A stretch of DNA of 64,000 nucleotides from Trametopsis cervina (lineage: Eukaryota > Basidiomycota > Agaricomycetes > Polyporales > Irpicaceae). Position 1 is the first letter of the stretch. The number at the start of each line of letters is the position of its first letter. Both the position numbers and the translations under genes were made by a program. Of the stretch, positions 36,301 to 46,229 are shown in pieces. Location: contig MU278364.1 of assembly GCA_022385755.1 (NCBI GenBank), positions 372,001 to 436,000 on the forward strand, read 5' to 3'. Below the pieces are notes generated by a model that saw only the letters and a list, made by a program, of their open reading frames with translations, did not search any database and was not told the DNA's origin.

Positions 36301-36690
36301 GCGCCTGACGCGCTCGAATTGGCAATCACGATAGGGACGAGACCGCTGACGGAAGGCGAAGGCTTGGGAGACGACGACGAGGACGCTACTCCACAGGACC
36401 GCCATGGCAAGGAAGCAGCAGTCCTTAGTTCATCGCTAGAACTGGCGGTGATTGTCATAGACGGCTGCCTGGAAGTTGACGACGGCAAGTCACTCGGGCT
36501 TGAGCATACTGCATTGCTTCTTGCGGCTGGAGAATGGGCCACCGAGATACTGGATCGCGTAGAAAAGGGAGAAAAGGTGCTTGGAGGAGGTGGTGTGAAT
36601 GAGCTAAAACTACGGCGAGCAGCAGCCGGGCTGGCATTGAAAGTTGAGGAGCTGAGGGAGAGGTGGCGGCGAAGTATGGTTGGCGCATAA
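33345..36690 (+). CDS. tel2: TEL2 telomere length regulation / TTT complex protein
   Basis: 1035-residue HEAT-repeat-like protein. TEL2 with TTI1 and TTI2 stabilises PI3K-like kinases (ATM, ATR, TOR). Exons: 33345-34005, 34057-34506, 34562-34645, 34690-35421, 35474-35607, 35644-36690, all in phase. The conserved Telomere_reg-2 domain starts around residue 600: LQRPVYLAQLGEMVRPL, a helix with LELALEVGEDLIRRK, then NSYNLDDFDEKRQKALNAL, and the segment FRNQYSTEQRFALLNALVFG at the end. Between the N-terminal helical half and this domain lies an acidic Ser-rich linker, where CK2 phosphorylation occurs in other species. The weakest junction is the fifth donor (35608), chosen because it restores the domain. 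Confidence 0.88.
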
Positions 36691-37013
36691 GCTGTGATAC
36701 ACTACCTCCGTATTTGTAGGAAGTATGTATTAAGCTCCCTACTACGCTGTCATACTGTATCATCTCACTATATGAGTAAGAGCATACTGGCGTTGTGGTC
36801 ATCATATTTCTCCAGAAATTCTGACGAGTAATATTAGAGTTGTGACAGCGCCAACGCGTGAACGGTCATGTGGCTGACGCGATTTCGAATGGGCGTCTGC
36901 TCTCTAAGTGAGCCTGGTTTGAACCACCACACAAAGCCGCGAATTCTGGACCGCGGCTGACGTTTTCGTTCACGAAATCCTCTTTCTTTCTTGTTTTCTT
37001 GCCATAGCAAACA
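36691..37013. other. Intergenic
   Basis: About 320 bp with no gene; 3' flank of TEL2 and promoter of the next gene. Confidence 0.5.
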
Positions 37014-38285
37014 ATGGCTAGCCTATTCATGGCATCCACGCTCTCTACCAGCTCTTCTTCATCTCCAGACCCTGAACTTTTCACTCCTCCGCCATCCCAC
37101 GCGACCCTGCAACAAGTTCCAGATGTTTTCGTCATTCCCCCGGAAGAAGAACATAGCGAGAATCCACCCTTTTGCTACTTCGATGCGGCAATGGAGAGCA
37201 AGAAGAGTCTGTCTATAGAACCAGACATGGACGCTCTCGACGCTGCACTCGGAATATGCCAGCAGACGGATAACCGGTCACCTGTCTTCCATCGCGCGAC
37301 GAATGAGTCTCAAGAGACCATTGTAATGCCCAAGCGAAGTGGCGTCAGAGATGATGCACTGCCCGTCCAGATGACTCCCACAAGACGGAGAATGTTGGAC
37401 GACGATGTAGTTGAGGTGGTAAAGGTGTCGCGGAGGGACGGTGTCTCAAACACACCCGAAGACTCCAGGAGAGATACCATGAAAAAGTCCAAGTCATTCC
37501 GTTTTCGCGCAACGCAAGCCTTCCGTTCAATCAAGAACGTCGGCAAGAGCTCTCGCAAGGGTCTTCCCGATGGCTGGGACGCTCCTTCTGGCATCGAAAA
37601 CACTCCCATCGCAGCTACAGAAGAGGGTATGGTTGCTCGACCAGCCTCCCCTAAGGTGGCAAGGAAACCGAGCAATCTGAAACAGATGTTTGCGCCCAAC
37701 GAAACCAAAACTCGTGTGCCGGATGTTCCTACTTCCCCTACATCTCCCACTTCCCCCACGTCTGATACCTCAGACTCCGAATGGTCGGCCATCAGCCGAC
37801 CGTCGCTCGCTGTGGAGGACATGAGTGCTCCTTTCCCAATGGCCGCAGGCTCAGCGGATTCTCGTCCTTCGCTTTCTGGGAGACGCTCGTTTGTCCGTCG
37901 AATCTCTGCGCGAGATATTCAGCGCATCTTCACCATTTCAAACCCTACCAAGCCCCCGCAGGCATTGAGGACGAACGTCGTGCCTTCGAGTTCGAACTCC
38001 TCATCCAAACGGGAATCCATCATGTCATCGCGGACCACGGCTTCCACAGGGTTGTCAGGGTTATCGAGTGCGGACAACGTGTTTGGAAGTTTCTCGTCTG
38101 GCCCCCGTCCACACTCCTTCCATGGAGCTGTGAGCCTGGCATCTACTCTCTCTGTCTCTCAATCAACAGAGACGCAGCAACAGCAAGCGGACAGTAGCAT
38201 GGAGCTTCATCTCGATTCTCTTCACTTCGACTCTCTGCACTTCGATCCGGAGGAGTTTTTACTGCGCTTGGAATCAGATTCATGA
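37014..38285 (+). CDS. Disordered Ser/Pro-rich hypothetical protein
   Basis: Single open frame of 423 residues. It is low-complexity throughout: Ser-rich N-terminus, basic stretches (SKSFRFRATQAFRS, KNVGKSSRKG), a run of TSP repeats (about 240-250), another basic patch (RRSFVRRISARDIQRIF) and an acidic, repeated tail in which LHFDSLHFD recurs before the C-terminal EEFLLRLESDS. No known domain is recognised. Codon usage and length argue that it is real; the antisense frames are shadows. Possible phosphorylation substrate; function unknown. Confidence 0.65.
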   Translation: MASLFMASTLSTSSSSSPDPELFTPPPSHATLQQVPDVFVIPPEEEHSENPPFCYFDAAMESKKSLSIEPDMDALDAALGICQQTDNRSPVFHRATNESQETIVMPKRSGVRDDALPVQMTPTRRRMLDDDVVEVVKVSRRDGVSNTPEDSRRDTMKKSKSFRFRATQAFRSIKNVGKSSRKGLPDGWDAPSGIENTPIAATEEGMVARPASPKVARKPSNLKQMFAPNETKTRVPDVPTSPTSPTSPTSDTSDSEWSAISRPSLAVEDMSAPFPMAAGSADSRPSLSGRRSFVRRISARDIQRIFTISNPTKPPQALRTNVVPSSSNSSSKRESIMSSRTTASTGLSGLSSADNVFGSFSSGPRPHSFHGAVSLASTLSVSQSTETQQQQADSSMELHLDSLHFDSLHFDPEEFLLRLESDS

Positions 38286-38769
38286 TTTCTCTTCGTGCGG
38301 TGTTTTCGTATTTTCTCGTTGCATATGCAATCGAAGAGCACTATTATCTACCTCTTTGTATTATATGTCCCTCACTCACTCATACACTCCTTGCGAAACC
38401 TCAATTGCCTCTTCTCTCCGTAATATTCTCCATATCGTTCATGATCTCGTCGCTTTACTCAGCCAGCCTTTCTATGCAGCTTTTCGTGCAATGCACGAAA
38501 TGCACACGTATACATATACCGCTTTTCTGGATTCTACTCTCACCAGCGTCCGTTTCACTCACTTTCTCTTCATATCTCTGATGCATTGTTTCATGCCATC
38601 AGTTTGAATACTTCTGTATTCATGCCTCTTATGCTGGTCTCGACTCACAATAAAGTTATGAACGGCTGTGCCGTATGTGACCACATAGCATTTGCATTAC
38701 AGAATAAATACTGTCCGTCTGGTGAGCATAATGTCATCCTCGCGGGCAGTGTTTGACAACCAAACAGCA
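38286..38769. other. Convergent 3' flanks
   Basis: T-rich sequence between the stops of the hypothetical protein and the glucosidase gene. No gene recognised. Confidence 0.5.
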
Positions 38770-41700
38770 TTAATACTTTTCTGACAAGACTACACGGCAC
38801 GAGTTAGTCTCTGCTTTCCACAGGCGAAGGAAAGAGCTTACTTAGTGTGACTAATGACGTCCACCCTGTGAAAGGGTGGCTGGACGACCAACAAATTATC
38901 AACGGCGGAATAGCGGTAAGTGAAAATGAACGAACCTTCTGCGCCCCTCCCCAGTGAGCGGGTCGTATTGCTCCCAGACATATCCAGTGCGCTGGTATTC
39001 CTTGAATACATTGTCGACAACGTTCTTTCTGAGCTCAGAGTAAATCTGCTTCGCCAAATCTTGGTAAGGGCCTTCCTCAGATATGTATCGCTGAAGATCG
39101 AAGAATGAATGAGCTAGAATATGTGCATATACGAGAGTACGTACCGTGTACAACGACTTCAACGCGAGATAATTCATCTGCATCCATATCGGACCCTTCC
39201 AGTAGTTCTCGCCTTGTCCAAACTCGGGATGGGAGGCTGACAAGCTCCTGATACCGTACGGTGACCACAGGTGTTTAGGATCGTGGAGAAGGTCCAGAAT
39301 GGCACCCAAGTGAGGAGAATCTGCAGGCAGGAGGCCAAGAAGGAAGGGGAATAGCGACAAATAACCTCTGTCACAGACATGATACGATTCCTCTGCGAAA
39401 TGTTATGAGATGCGTTTTGAAGAGTTCACACTGAATGTAGTTACCGTCTTCATTGATGTTAGCGTCGCAGTACATTTTTTCTACCTCGTTCCAATGAAGA
39501 TCTACGCATTTGGTGGGTAGTGAATCAGAATCACATAGTTGCTCGATGCTGGCACGTCCTACCTTCGATGTTGTCCACCGTTGCCTTGTAAATTTCCGTA
39601 AACGCAGCTGCGTCATCGCTCTCGCCCACGAACTCAGCGATGTCCTTCATTGTTCTCGAGAAGAAGGCCATCCAGGAGATTAGATCAAGGTGCAACTCGC
39701 CAGAGTGCGGAGGACCGCGGGGGTAATCGTCCATGCCGCTGGTCAGGACATGGTCCTGGGAACGTCCACGCCAGCGGTACGCTTCCGACCGTGAACGTGC
39801 CTTCCTGCCGTACTGTTTGATTTGGCCGCGCTGCGTTCGCCTGAACCAGTCGTAGTGACGTTTCAGAGGTTTGTAGATCGATTTGAGGTAGGTTAATGCC
39901 AATTCGGGGTCCTCTAGATATTGGCTGCGGATGTCGTGAGTCGATGATTCGGTAAGTGGAACCTGTCCGCCTGCCCCAAAGTCCAAACCAAGGTCCGCGT
40001 CTGTTAAGCCCTGCTGCGAGGCTTTCAGCCGGTCGATGAATGCGGTGACAGCCATTGTCAGAGTGGGCGGGTTGGCCCAGAAGGGAACCTGAGTCTGGAA
40101 CTCCTGGGGTACCTTCAACGAAAGTCAGACATTCGCTGCTAGTACTACGCGATTGCTGGAATTCTACCTTGCTACGAGCCTCCTCACCAAGAATCTGTTC
40201 TCGGGCTACCCATCCGTCCTCGTCAATGAGACTGATCCAGTCCTTCAGAATGGTCAGGCTTTGCAATACTCCTGTCAGCTAGCGTTGAATAGCTTAGATG
40301 AGATCACTCTACCTGAGGTCATTGTCCCACTCCCCGATGTGTAATAGATGGAAACCTTCATCCCTGCGAGCGCGTCAGCGAGCTAGGTAAGACTAAGACC
40401 AACATACTCACCAGTAAAATCCTCTTGGGAAAAAACTTCTGCTGGGCGTTGCTGTGAGCAAAGCGCGAGGCTCAGTCAACTGAGGGCCTGTGGGACCATC
40501 GTCTTCATCACTTTGGTCATCGTCTTTGTCCCATTCGTAGGAGAAGGACCTGTCCATAATGGACGTTCCATAGAAGTAGCCGACGCCGCCAATGAGGTTT
40601 GATGTGATAGCCTTAGAGAATTGCTTGAGAGCCTCAAGGTCCTCTATCTGGTAGTCCGAAGGTACAGGGAACACCTTGTCAAACCGTTGGCCGAAAGACT
40701 GCTTCAGCTCCTCGATGCCCTTATCCAAAATGGGAGCTACGGTGCAGCCAATTTAGTGCTATGGAAAGAACATCTGCCAACGGGGACCACTCACAGGTCA
40801 GCTTTTGCTTCGCACTTGCACTTTCGAAGAAGACGTCAAACTGGAAAGGGCCGTCGAAACTCTTCTGCACGGCATGGAGAGTACTACCGGTCAAGACTTC
40901 ATCTGGAAGCTGTAAAACAAATGACGGGTCTGGCGGTGTCGCCGCTGGGTCCTGGTACGAGGCGACGGCTTCTCTGGCATGCGAAACGATACTGCCAATG
41001 ATGTAATCTATTCCCAAGTGAATTCATGATTACGACAATGCGCGCTAATCTGACTGACCTTTCGCTCGCCAAATATTACCCTCGGGGACACGGTACCCTG
41101 CATAATGGGTCTTTCCAGCACGCTGAACGAACTCATCTGCGTGCGGGCCAGTAGTAATCGGAGTATTGTCCGGACCTGTCTACTGGTCACGACCTGCAGG
41201 TGATATAGTGAGAGTACTTGAACATACCGTCCACGATACGAATGGTGAAATCCTCGAGGTCAGTCGAAGAACCGGAGAATACGACCGGACCATCCAAACC
41301 CTAAAGGTATGGGTTAGCTTCAGCAGAGCAGGAGGCGAATGGTCGGGCAGACGTTTTCATCCTCATCTGTTTCCATGTCTAAGCCACCGAGTCCCTCTAT
41401 CCCCATGTAGAATACCGTCGAAATGCGCGAAGGCTGCTCTGTATTGTATGTTAGAGCCATGTGCTCAGCGGTGCGTGCAATGTAGGTACCTGGGTCAATG
41501 GGCTCTCCTGTAATCCGTGCTGCCCAACTTCCACCATGTGCACCTCCTGGAACCTTGAGGAACTGCGTGGTGAGCTGAACGTTGTTGGGAGCATCCTTGA
41601 TGACTTGGGTGCCTCCTTCGCGGGCGTCATACTCCGTCCAGGTGTACGAGGACAGTCCGTCGCCTTGGTCGCAAGCGTGACGCGGTTCTAATGAGGAAAT

Positions 41701-41921
41701 GAGCGGAGGTACGGATTCAAGATACCTAGGGACTTACTTGCGAATGACTGGTAGTCCTGAGTACCGAACCACAACAAGCCAGTCATAAGCGAGTGAGGAA
41801 GCTGCGGTCTCAGACCGAAATACAGGTTTGGCCTGTAGGCTCCCCATAGCAAGTTGCCTGTATCATTTGTGCCAGCTAGTGAAAGAGGGAACAAGACAGA
41901 CAACAGAAGTAATTTTCGCAT
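38770..41921 (-). CDS. Mannosyl-oligosaccharide glucosidase (glucosidase I, GH63)
   Basis: 801-residue ER enzyme that removes the outermost alpha-1,2-glucose from N-glycans transferred to nascent proteins. Fifteen exons (minus): 41921-41738, 41687-41490, 41438-41353, 41300-41228, 41175-41059, 41007-40795, 40736-40412, 40363-40313, 40258-40168, 40112-39563, 39501-39445, 39392-39145, 39090-38936, 38879-38842, 38789-38770; every phase agrees. N-terminal signal/anchor MRKLLLLSVLFPLSLAG. Family motifs are LLWGAYRPNLYFGLRP, YTWTEYDAREGG, FFPRGFYWDEGFHLL, GEWDNDLSL, NYWKGPIWMQMNYLAL, GYVWEQYDPLTGEGR and HPFTGWTSLV. The last exon is only 20 nt and encodes the LSEKY end that is usual for the family. 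Confidence 0.92.
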
Positions 41922-42318
41922 AGCCCAGGGATGTGCTCAACCCAGGTTTACAGGTTGGCGACCAAGTGTGAGTTGCGATGATTCAATTGGCCCGCCACGA
42001 CATTCGGATCGTATTGGCGCCCATATAACTTTAGCGACCTCGGAATTTATAGATCTGCTATTTCTTCTGTCAAAACCTTTGACCACGACCGTTCCTCCAA
42101 GGTTGTCGCTTTGGGAGAGAAGTGATTGTCGACTGCTGCGGCATACACGTTTGTTCTGTTACTCAACGCTGATCCTACAGTATGCATGCCTTACACCACG
42201 ACGATGCTGCCGTCTGATCCTCGTGTTCATCTCACTCATCTGTCTTAACCGATATTAAAGCCATAGCAGCGCAGCTCATTCCCCTCATCGACATTCTACC
42301 CTTCTCTTAACGACCACT
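41922..42318. promoter_or_regulatory. Shared divergent promoter of glucosidase I and BMT2
   Basis: 397 bp between opposite start codons. No obvious motif beyond AT-rich patches. Confidence 0.4.
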
Positions 42319-43381
42319 ATGCCTAAGGTTCGCAAGAACAAGCGCAAGGTACCCATCACCGCCTCTAAACAGGCCGGAGTAGGAAAACCCGCTGGAGGGC
42401 CTTCAGGCTCGTCCAAACCGGCAGCCACACGCACAGTGATCCGCCGTTTCCATGTCCTCAACAAGCGGCAGACTCAGCTGCAGAATCTCCTCGAAGGAGA
42501 CGGACCGCAGCTGTCAGCCCAAGCACGCGGTGCGAGAGAAGAGCTTGAGGCAATCGAGCAAGAGATCGCTGACATGGGTGGGCTGGAGGCATACCAGAAG
42601 ATGTCGGTAATCGGGCAGGGAACTGATAGGGGTGGGGGAAGCGAGAAAGTTCTGCTTGAGTTCCTACAGGAACTGGGCTACCCGAAACATCTGGAGGAAT
42701 CTAAGCAACGATGGAGGTATGTCCCTCATATTGTACTCACGCCGATGTGTCGGGCTAACTGGTTATTGAATAGTGTGCTGGAGGTAGGGGCGTTGAAGCC
42801 CGATAACTATGCGTCATGTTCGTCCTGGATGGACGTCACGCCCATTGACCTACATTCCCGACACCCATCAATTCAGGAGCAAGACTTCCTGAAGCTAGAC
42901 GAGGAAGTCCATCGAGAGAAGTGGGACATCATCAGCCTTAGTCTCGTAGTAAATTTCGTTCCCGAAGCTAAGGACCGAGGTATGTCTGCTGGCCCTTTGG
43001 CCCCTGGCATTATGGACTGACGCCTCCTGGAGGTCGAATGTTACGAATGGCACATGACATGCTTCGTCCCAACCAGTATTTGTTCCTCGCGGTATGTGAA
43101 AACACACCTGTATAATCTCTTGCTGTTTGTTAAGTTGTTTGCAGCTCCCTTTGCCATGCGTCATGAATTCACGATATGTTACCCCCGAGCATCTCCAAGG
43201 GCTGATGCAAACACTGTCCTACACCGAAGTCAAAAGCCGTTGGAAAGCTGGCGGGAAAATGGCTTACTGGCTATATCAAAAAGGCCAACCCGATGCGAAG
43301 GCCAGCCACGACCTCACACCGTACATGAAGAAGACCGTGCTCAGACAAGGGAATAGAAACAACTTCTCCATACTAATCTAA
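42319..43381 (+). CDS. bmt2: 25S rRNA adenine-N1 methyltransferase BMT2
   Basis: 299-residue nucleolar SAM-dependent methyltransferase; the yeast homologue (YBR141C) makes m1A in 25S rRNA. Exons: 42319-42716, 42774-42979, 43033-43091, 43145-43381. The first intron (57 nt) is divisible by three and has no stop, so the frame reads through it. Splicing is preferred because it joins RWR directly to the SAM-binding strand SVLEVGALKPDNY. Basic N-terminus (MPKVRKNKRKVP) fits nucleolar targeting. Further motifs are WMDVTPIDLHSRHPSIQEQD, WDIISLSLVVNFVP, RMLRMAHDMLRP and the end RQGNRNNFSILI, as in the family. Confidence 0.88.
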
Positions 43382-43458
43382 CAAAGTGATGACATCCCAC
43401 ACCAGTAGAGTCTCTGAGAAATAAGTCTGGTAATATATCGTGTACAGATCCCTGTTCA

Positions 43459-45858
43459 TTAATTGCTCTTCTTTTTATCCGGGTAGAGCTAAAAGCAATG
43501 TGCGTTAGCTCGTTGGACGACATGTAATATATAGACCTGTGTATTCCTTACCTTCGTGGGGTTCATGATATCCAGAGGGTCTATTGTCTCCTTGATTGAA
43601 CGCATCAGTTCAACCGTGCCCTCTCCCAGCTCGTCAACGAGATACTCCTTCTTGCCTACCCCAACACCGTGTTCTCCAGTACCTGCAACGAACCGTGTAA
43701 GCCCAATGGCTCCTCTCTAGGATCCAGGGGCGTATGACTTACAAGTACCATCTAGGGCTTGCGCGCGATGCACCAGCCTATGTACGGCAGCACTGACAGC
43801 ATGGAGCTCCTCGTCGGTGTTGAATTGTATGAGCGCGTGGAAGTTGCCATCTCCGACATGTCCTACGATCGTAGACCTCAAGCCATGCTCTTTCAAATCT
43901 TTCTTGGTCTCATCCACAAGTTGTGGAAGTTTGGAGACTGGAACACTGCACGAACCTCTCAGTATACTTTTCTGCTGAACGCCTATATGTATAGATACTT
44001 ACCAGACATCTGTGGTCCATACACGGCAGCCCTCACCGCCAGCCGAGATCGTGCTCATCAGCGCATACTTTCGGTTCTCCCAAAGTTCTTCTGCTTCATC
44101 GTCTGTGGCGGCAAATTGGAAATGCTTGCTACCGTGCTTTTTCACAATTTCTTGAACGGCCGTGGCGGTATCGTTGATAGCGGTCGGTGTGCCTTGAATC
44201 TTGAAGAAAAGGGTGTCGCGTACGGGATATGTGTTGGTCGCGAGGCCGGCGCTGTTGACAGCGGCCATCACTGTAATATATGTAAGTTTATGGTGGGAGT
44301 GGTGCGTTGCGGCTGCTTACTCTTGTCATCTACCAGCTCGACGCATTCTATTGACGTGAATTCGTTGGTAAACAGCTCTGAAACATTTTGAGCGATACTC
44401 ACGAACGTGAGGCCCATGGGGCGTATTCAAGATCTCCTGCACGGCGCTGACGGCGTGCCCAACATCCGGGAATTGCGCCATAGCGACCTTTGTGGGAAGG
44501 AGTGGGGCCAGGCGTAAAGTAGCTGTACATTGTGACAGGTTAGCCGTGAGGGTCAATGCGAGCAGCATTGTGTTATTTTCTCACCTTCTGTTACAATTCC
44601 CAGTGTACCCTCCGCGCCAATAAACAGCTTGGTAGTGTCGAACCCTGCAGAAGACTTGCGTGCTCTTCCGCGAGTCTTTATGACCTGGCCATTAGGGAGA
44701 ACGACAGTCTTTCCCACAGCTTAGCACAACATCTTAATGATCATCGATAGAAAAGGCCGACTTACGACGTTCAAGAACCATTCAGCCTTAGCGGTGCCGT
44801 AACGGACAGCGTTCGCTAGACAGCAATATCAGTGCTGGGCTTCGATTAACAACGAAAAATCAAGCACATACTTCCTGAACACCCTGTACCGATCATACCT
44901 CCTATGGTCTAAGAGCACGAGTGACCAGTCAGCTATGTAGGTCAGTGTCATTTCTGACGCACTTAGACTTACTGCACCAGGTCCTGGGTCAAGCTACAAG
45001 CGCATTTAGTATCGGGAAATTGGGAGAAATGAAACGACTTACCGGAAAGAATAGTGGGATGCCCTTCTCTTTGAGAATTGCATTGATATCTTCCCAACGC
45101 GCTCCAGATTGACATATCAAATCCCCATCGTCCTCTGCGAAAGCGTAAGTAAGTCATAGATCGCATTTGTGTGCAGTAGGCAGTACTGACCGTGAATCTC
45201 CAGGACTTTGTCCATTCCTGACATATCAAGGCATATGCTACCTACTGACTCCTGGGTGTTATACAATGGCCGTGAGTATTCCAATCAAGCTTATAGAGAA
45301 AGAACATAGATTCACCCCAGAGTAATGACCTTCCAAGCTGGTAGCGCCACTGTAAGCGACCACTGGTATGCGATACTTTCTGGCGACGTTCACCACTTTA
45401 ACGACATCATCTGTGCTCGTTACGTGTACTACTACTGAGTGCGGAGATGTGGGGTGGTACGAATTCGCAGAAGAGCCAAAACTCTTGAGGGCATTGATGT
45501 CGGTAGACACGCTTTTGTCCGAGAGTGCTTCCCGAAGTTCAGCGATCGCTTTCTGAATATCGTCGTGGCTGCCGTATTTGCTGCTGGACGTAGAAGCTGA
45601 TGTCTGGGCGGTATCGCCTCCCACAGAAATAACGCCTGTGCGATAAGCAACGAGACCCGTGGCCAAGGTCAGACCTGCGCCTGCTACAAGTCCGCGGAGC
45701 AACGAATTGTTAGGGGCGTTTTGGCCAGGCACAGACGAGGAGAACCGTCCTGGGGCAGCGCGACGTTGTGCGCGTACAAGGGATGAGCGAAAGCTGGCTG
45801 AGCTACCGCCTCGTAGCGGAATGGACCGCTGCGTGCATTTCAGCGACAAGCTGGCCAT
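43459..45858 (-). CDS. D-lactate dehydrogenase (cytochrome), mitochondrial FAD enzyme
   Basis: 568-residue flavoprotein of the DLD1 type that oxidises D-lactate and passes electrons to cytochrome c. Thirteen exons (minus): 45858-45316, 45251-45191, 45134-45043, 44993-44973, 44908-44872, 44815-44766, 44708-44585, 44522-44403, 44347-44321, 44270-44003, 43945-43743, 43682-43552, 43488-43459; phases agree. One exon is 21 nt. Arg/Ser-rich presequence, then a hydrophobic anchor ([20 protein letters not shown]). FAD-domain motifs include [32 protein letters not shown] and NAVRYG. The C-terminal half has [44 protein letters not shown] and [11 protein letters not shown]. It is divergent from the phosphoesterase gene. 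Confidence 0.92.
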
Positions 45859-46229
45859 AACTATTGCCACGAATTGATGGGCACGAGTTCGAGGATAAGT
45901 ATGATAGCTGTTATGTGAGGATGCACCCCTAACAGAGGAGATGTATACCTGCGTATTTAAATCGGCAATTAGTAACCACGGTCGTAATGCACCTTCACAG
46001 CTAACTCACTTGATGAGAACGTTCAAGACGAGGACTTGGGCAGTCCCATGGTGAAACCAGCCGTATATAAGTACACGAGCACTGAACGGTAGTTAGAGCA
46101 GCCCGAACCCCATCACCTGATGCGCTCGGGAGGCCGACGCCTCGGCCGATAAGCGTCCGTGCGGTGCTGCATCTTATTCCGTATCATCCACCGTAAGTGC
46201 TACGCTAAGTACATCCGAGCTATCATATC
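45859..46229. promoter_or_regulatory. Shared divergent promoter with a TATA-like box
   Basis: 371 bp between opposite start codons of D-lactate dehydrogenase and the phosphoesterase. TATATAAG at 46063-46070 points toward the plus-strand gene; an AT-rich palindromic ATTTAAAT near 45956 could serve the minus-strand gene. Confidence 0.45.

Noticed and set aside
37310..37822. 170-codon frame antisense to the disordered protein
   Set aside because: It is the mirror of a low-complexity coding region and has no independent support.
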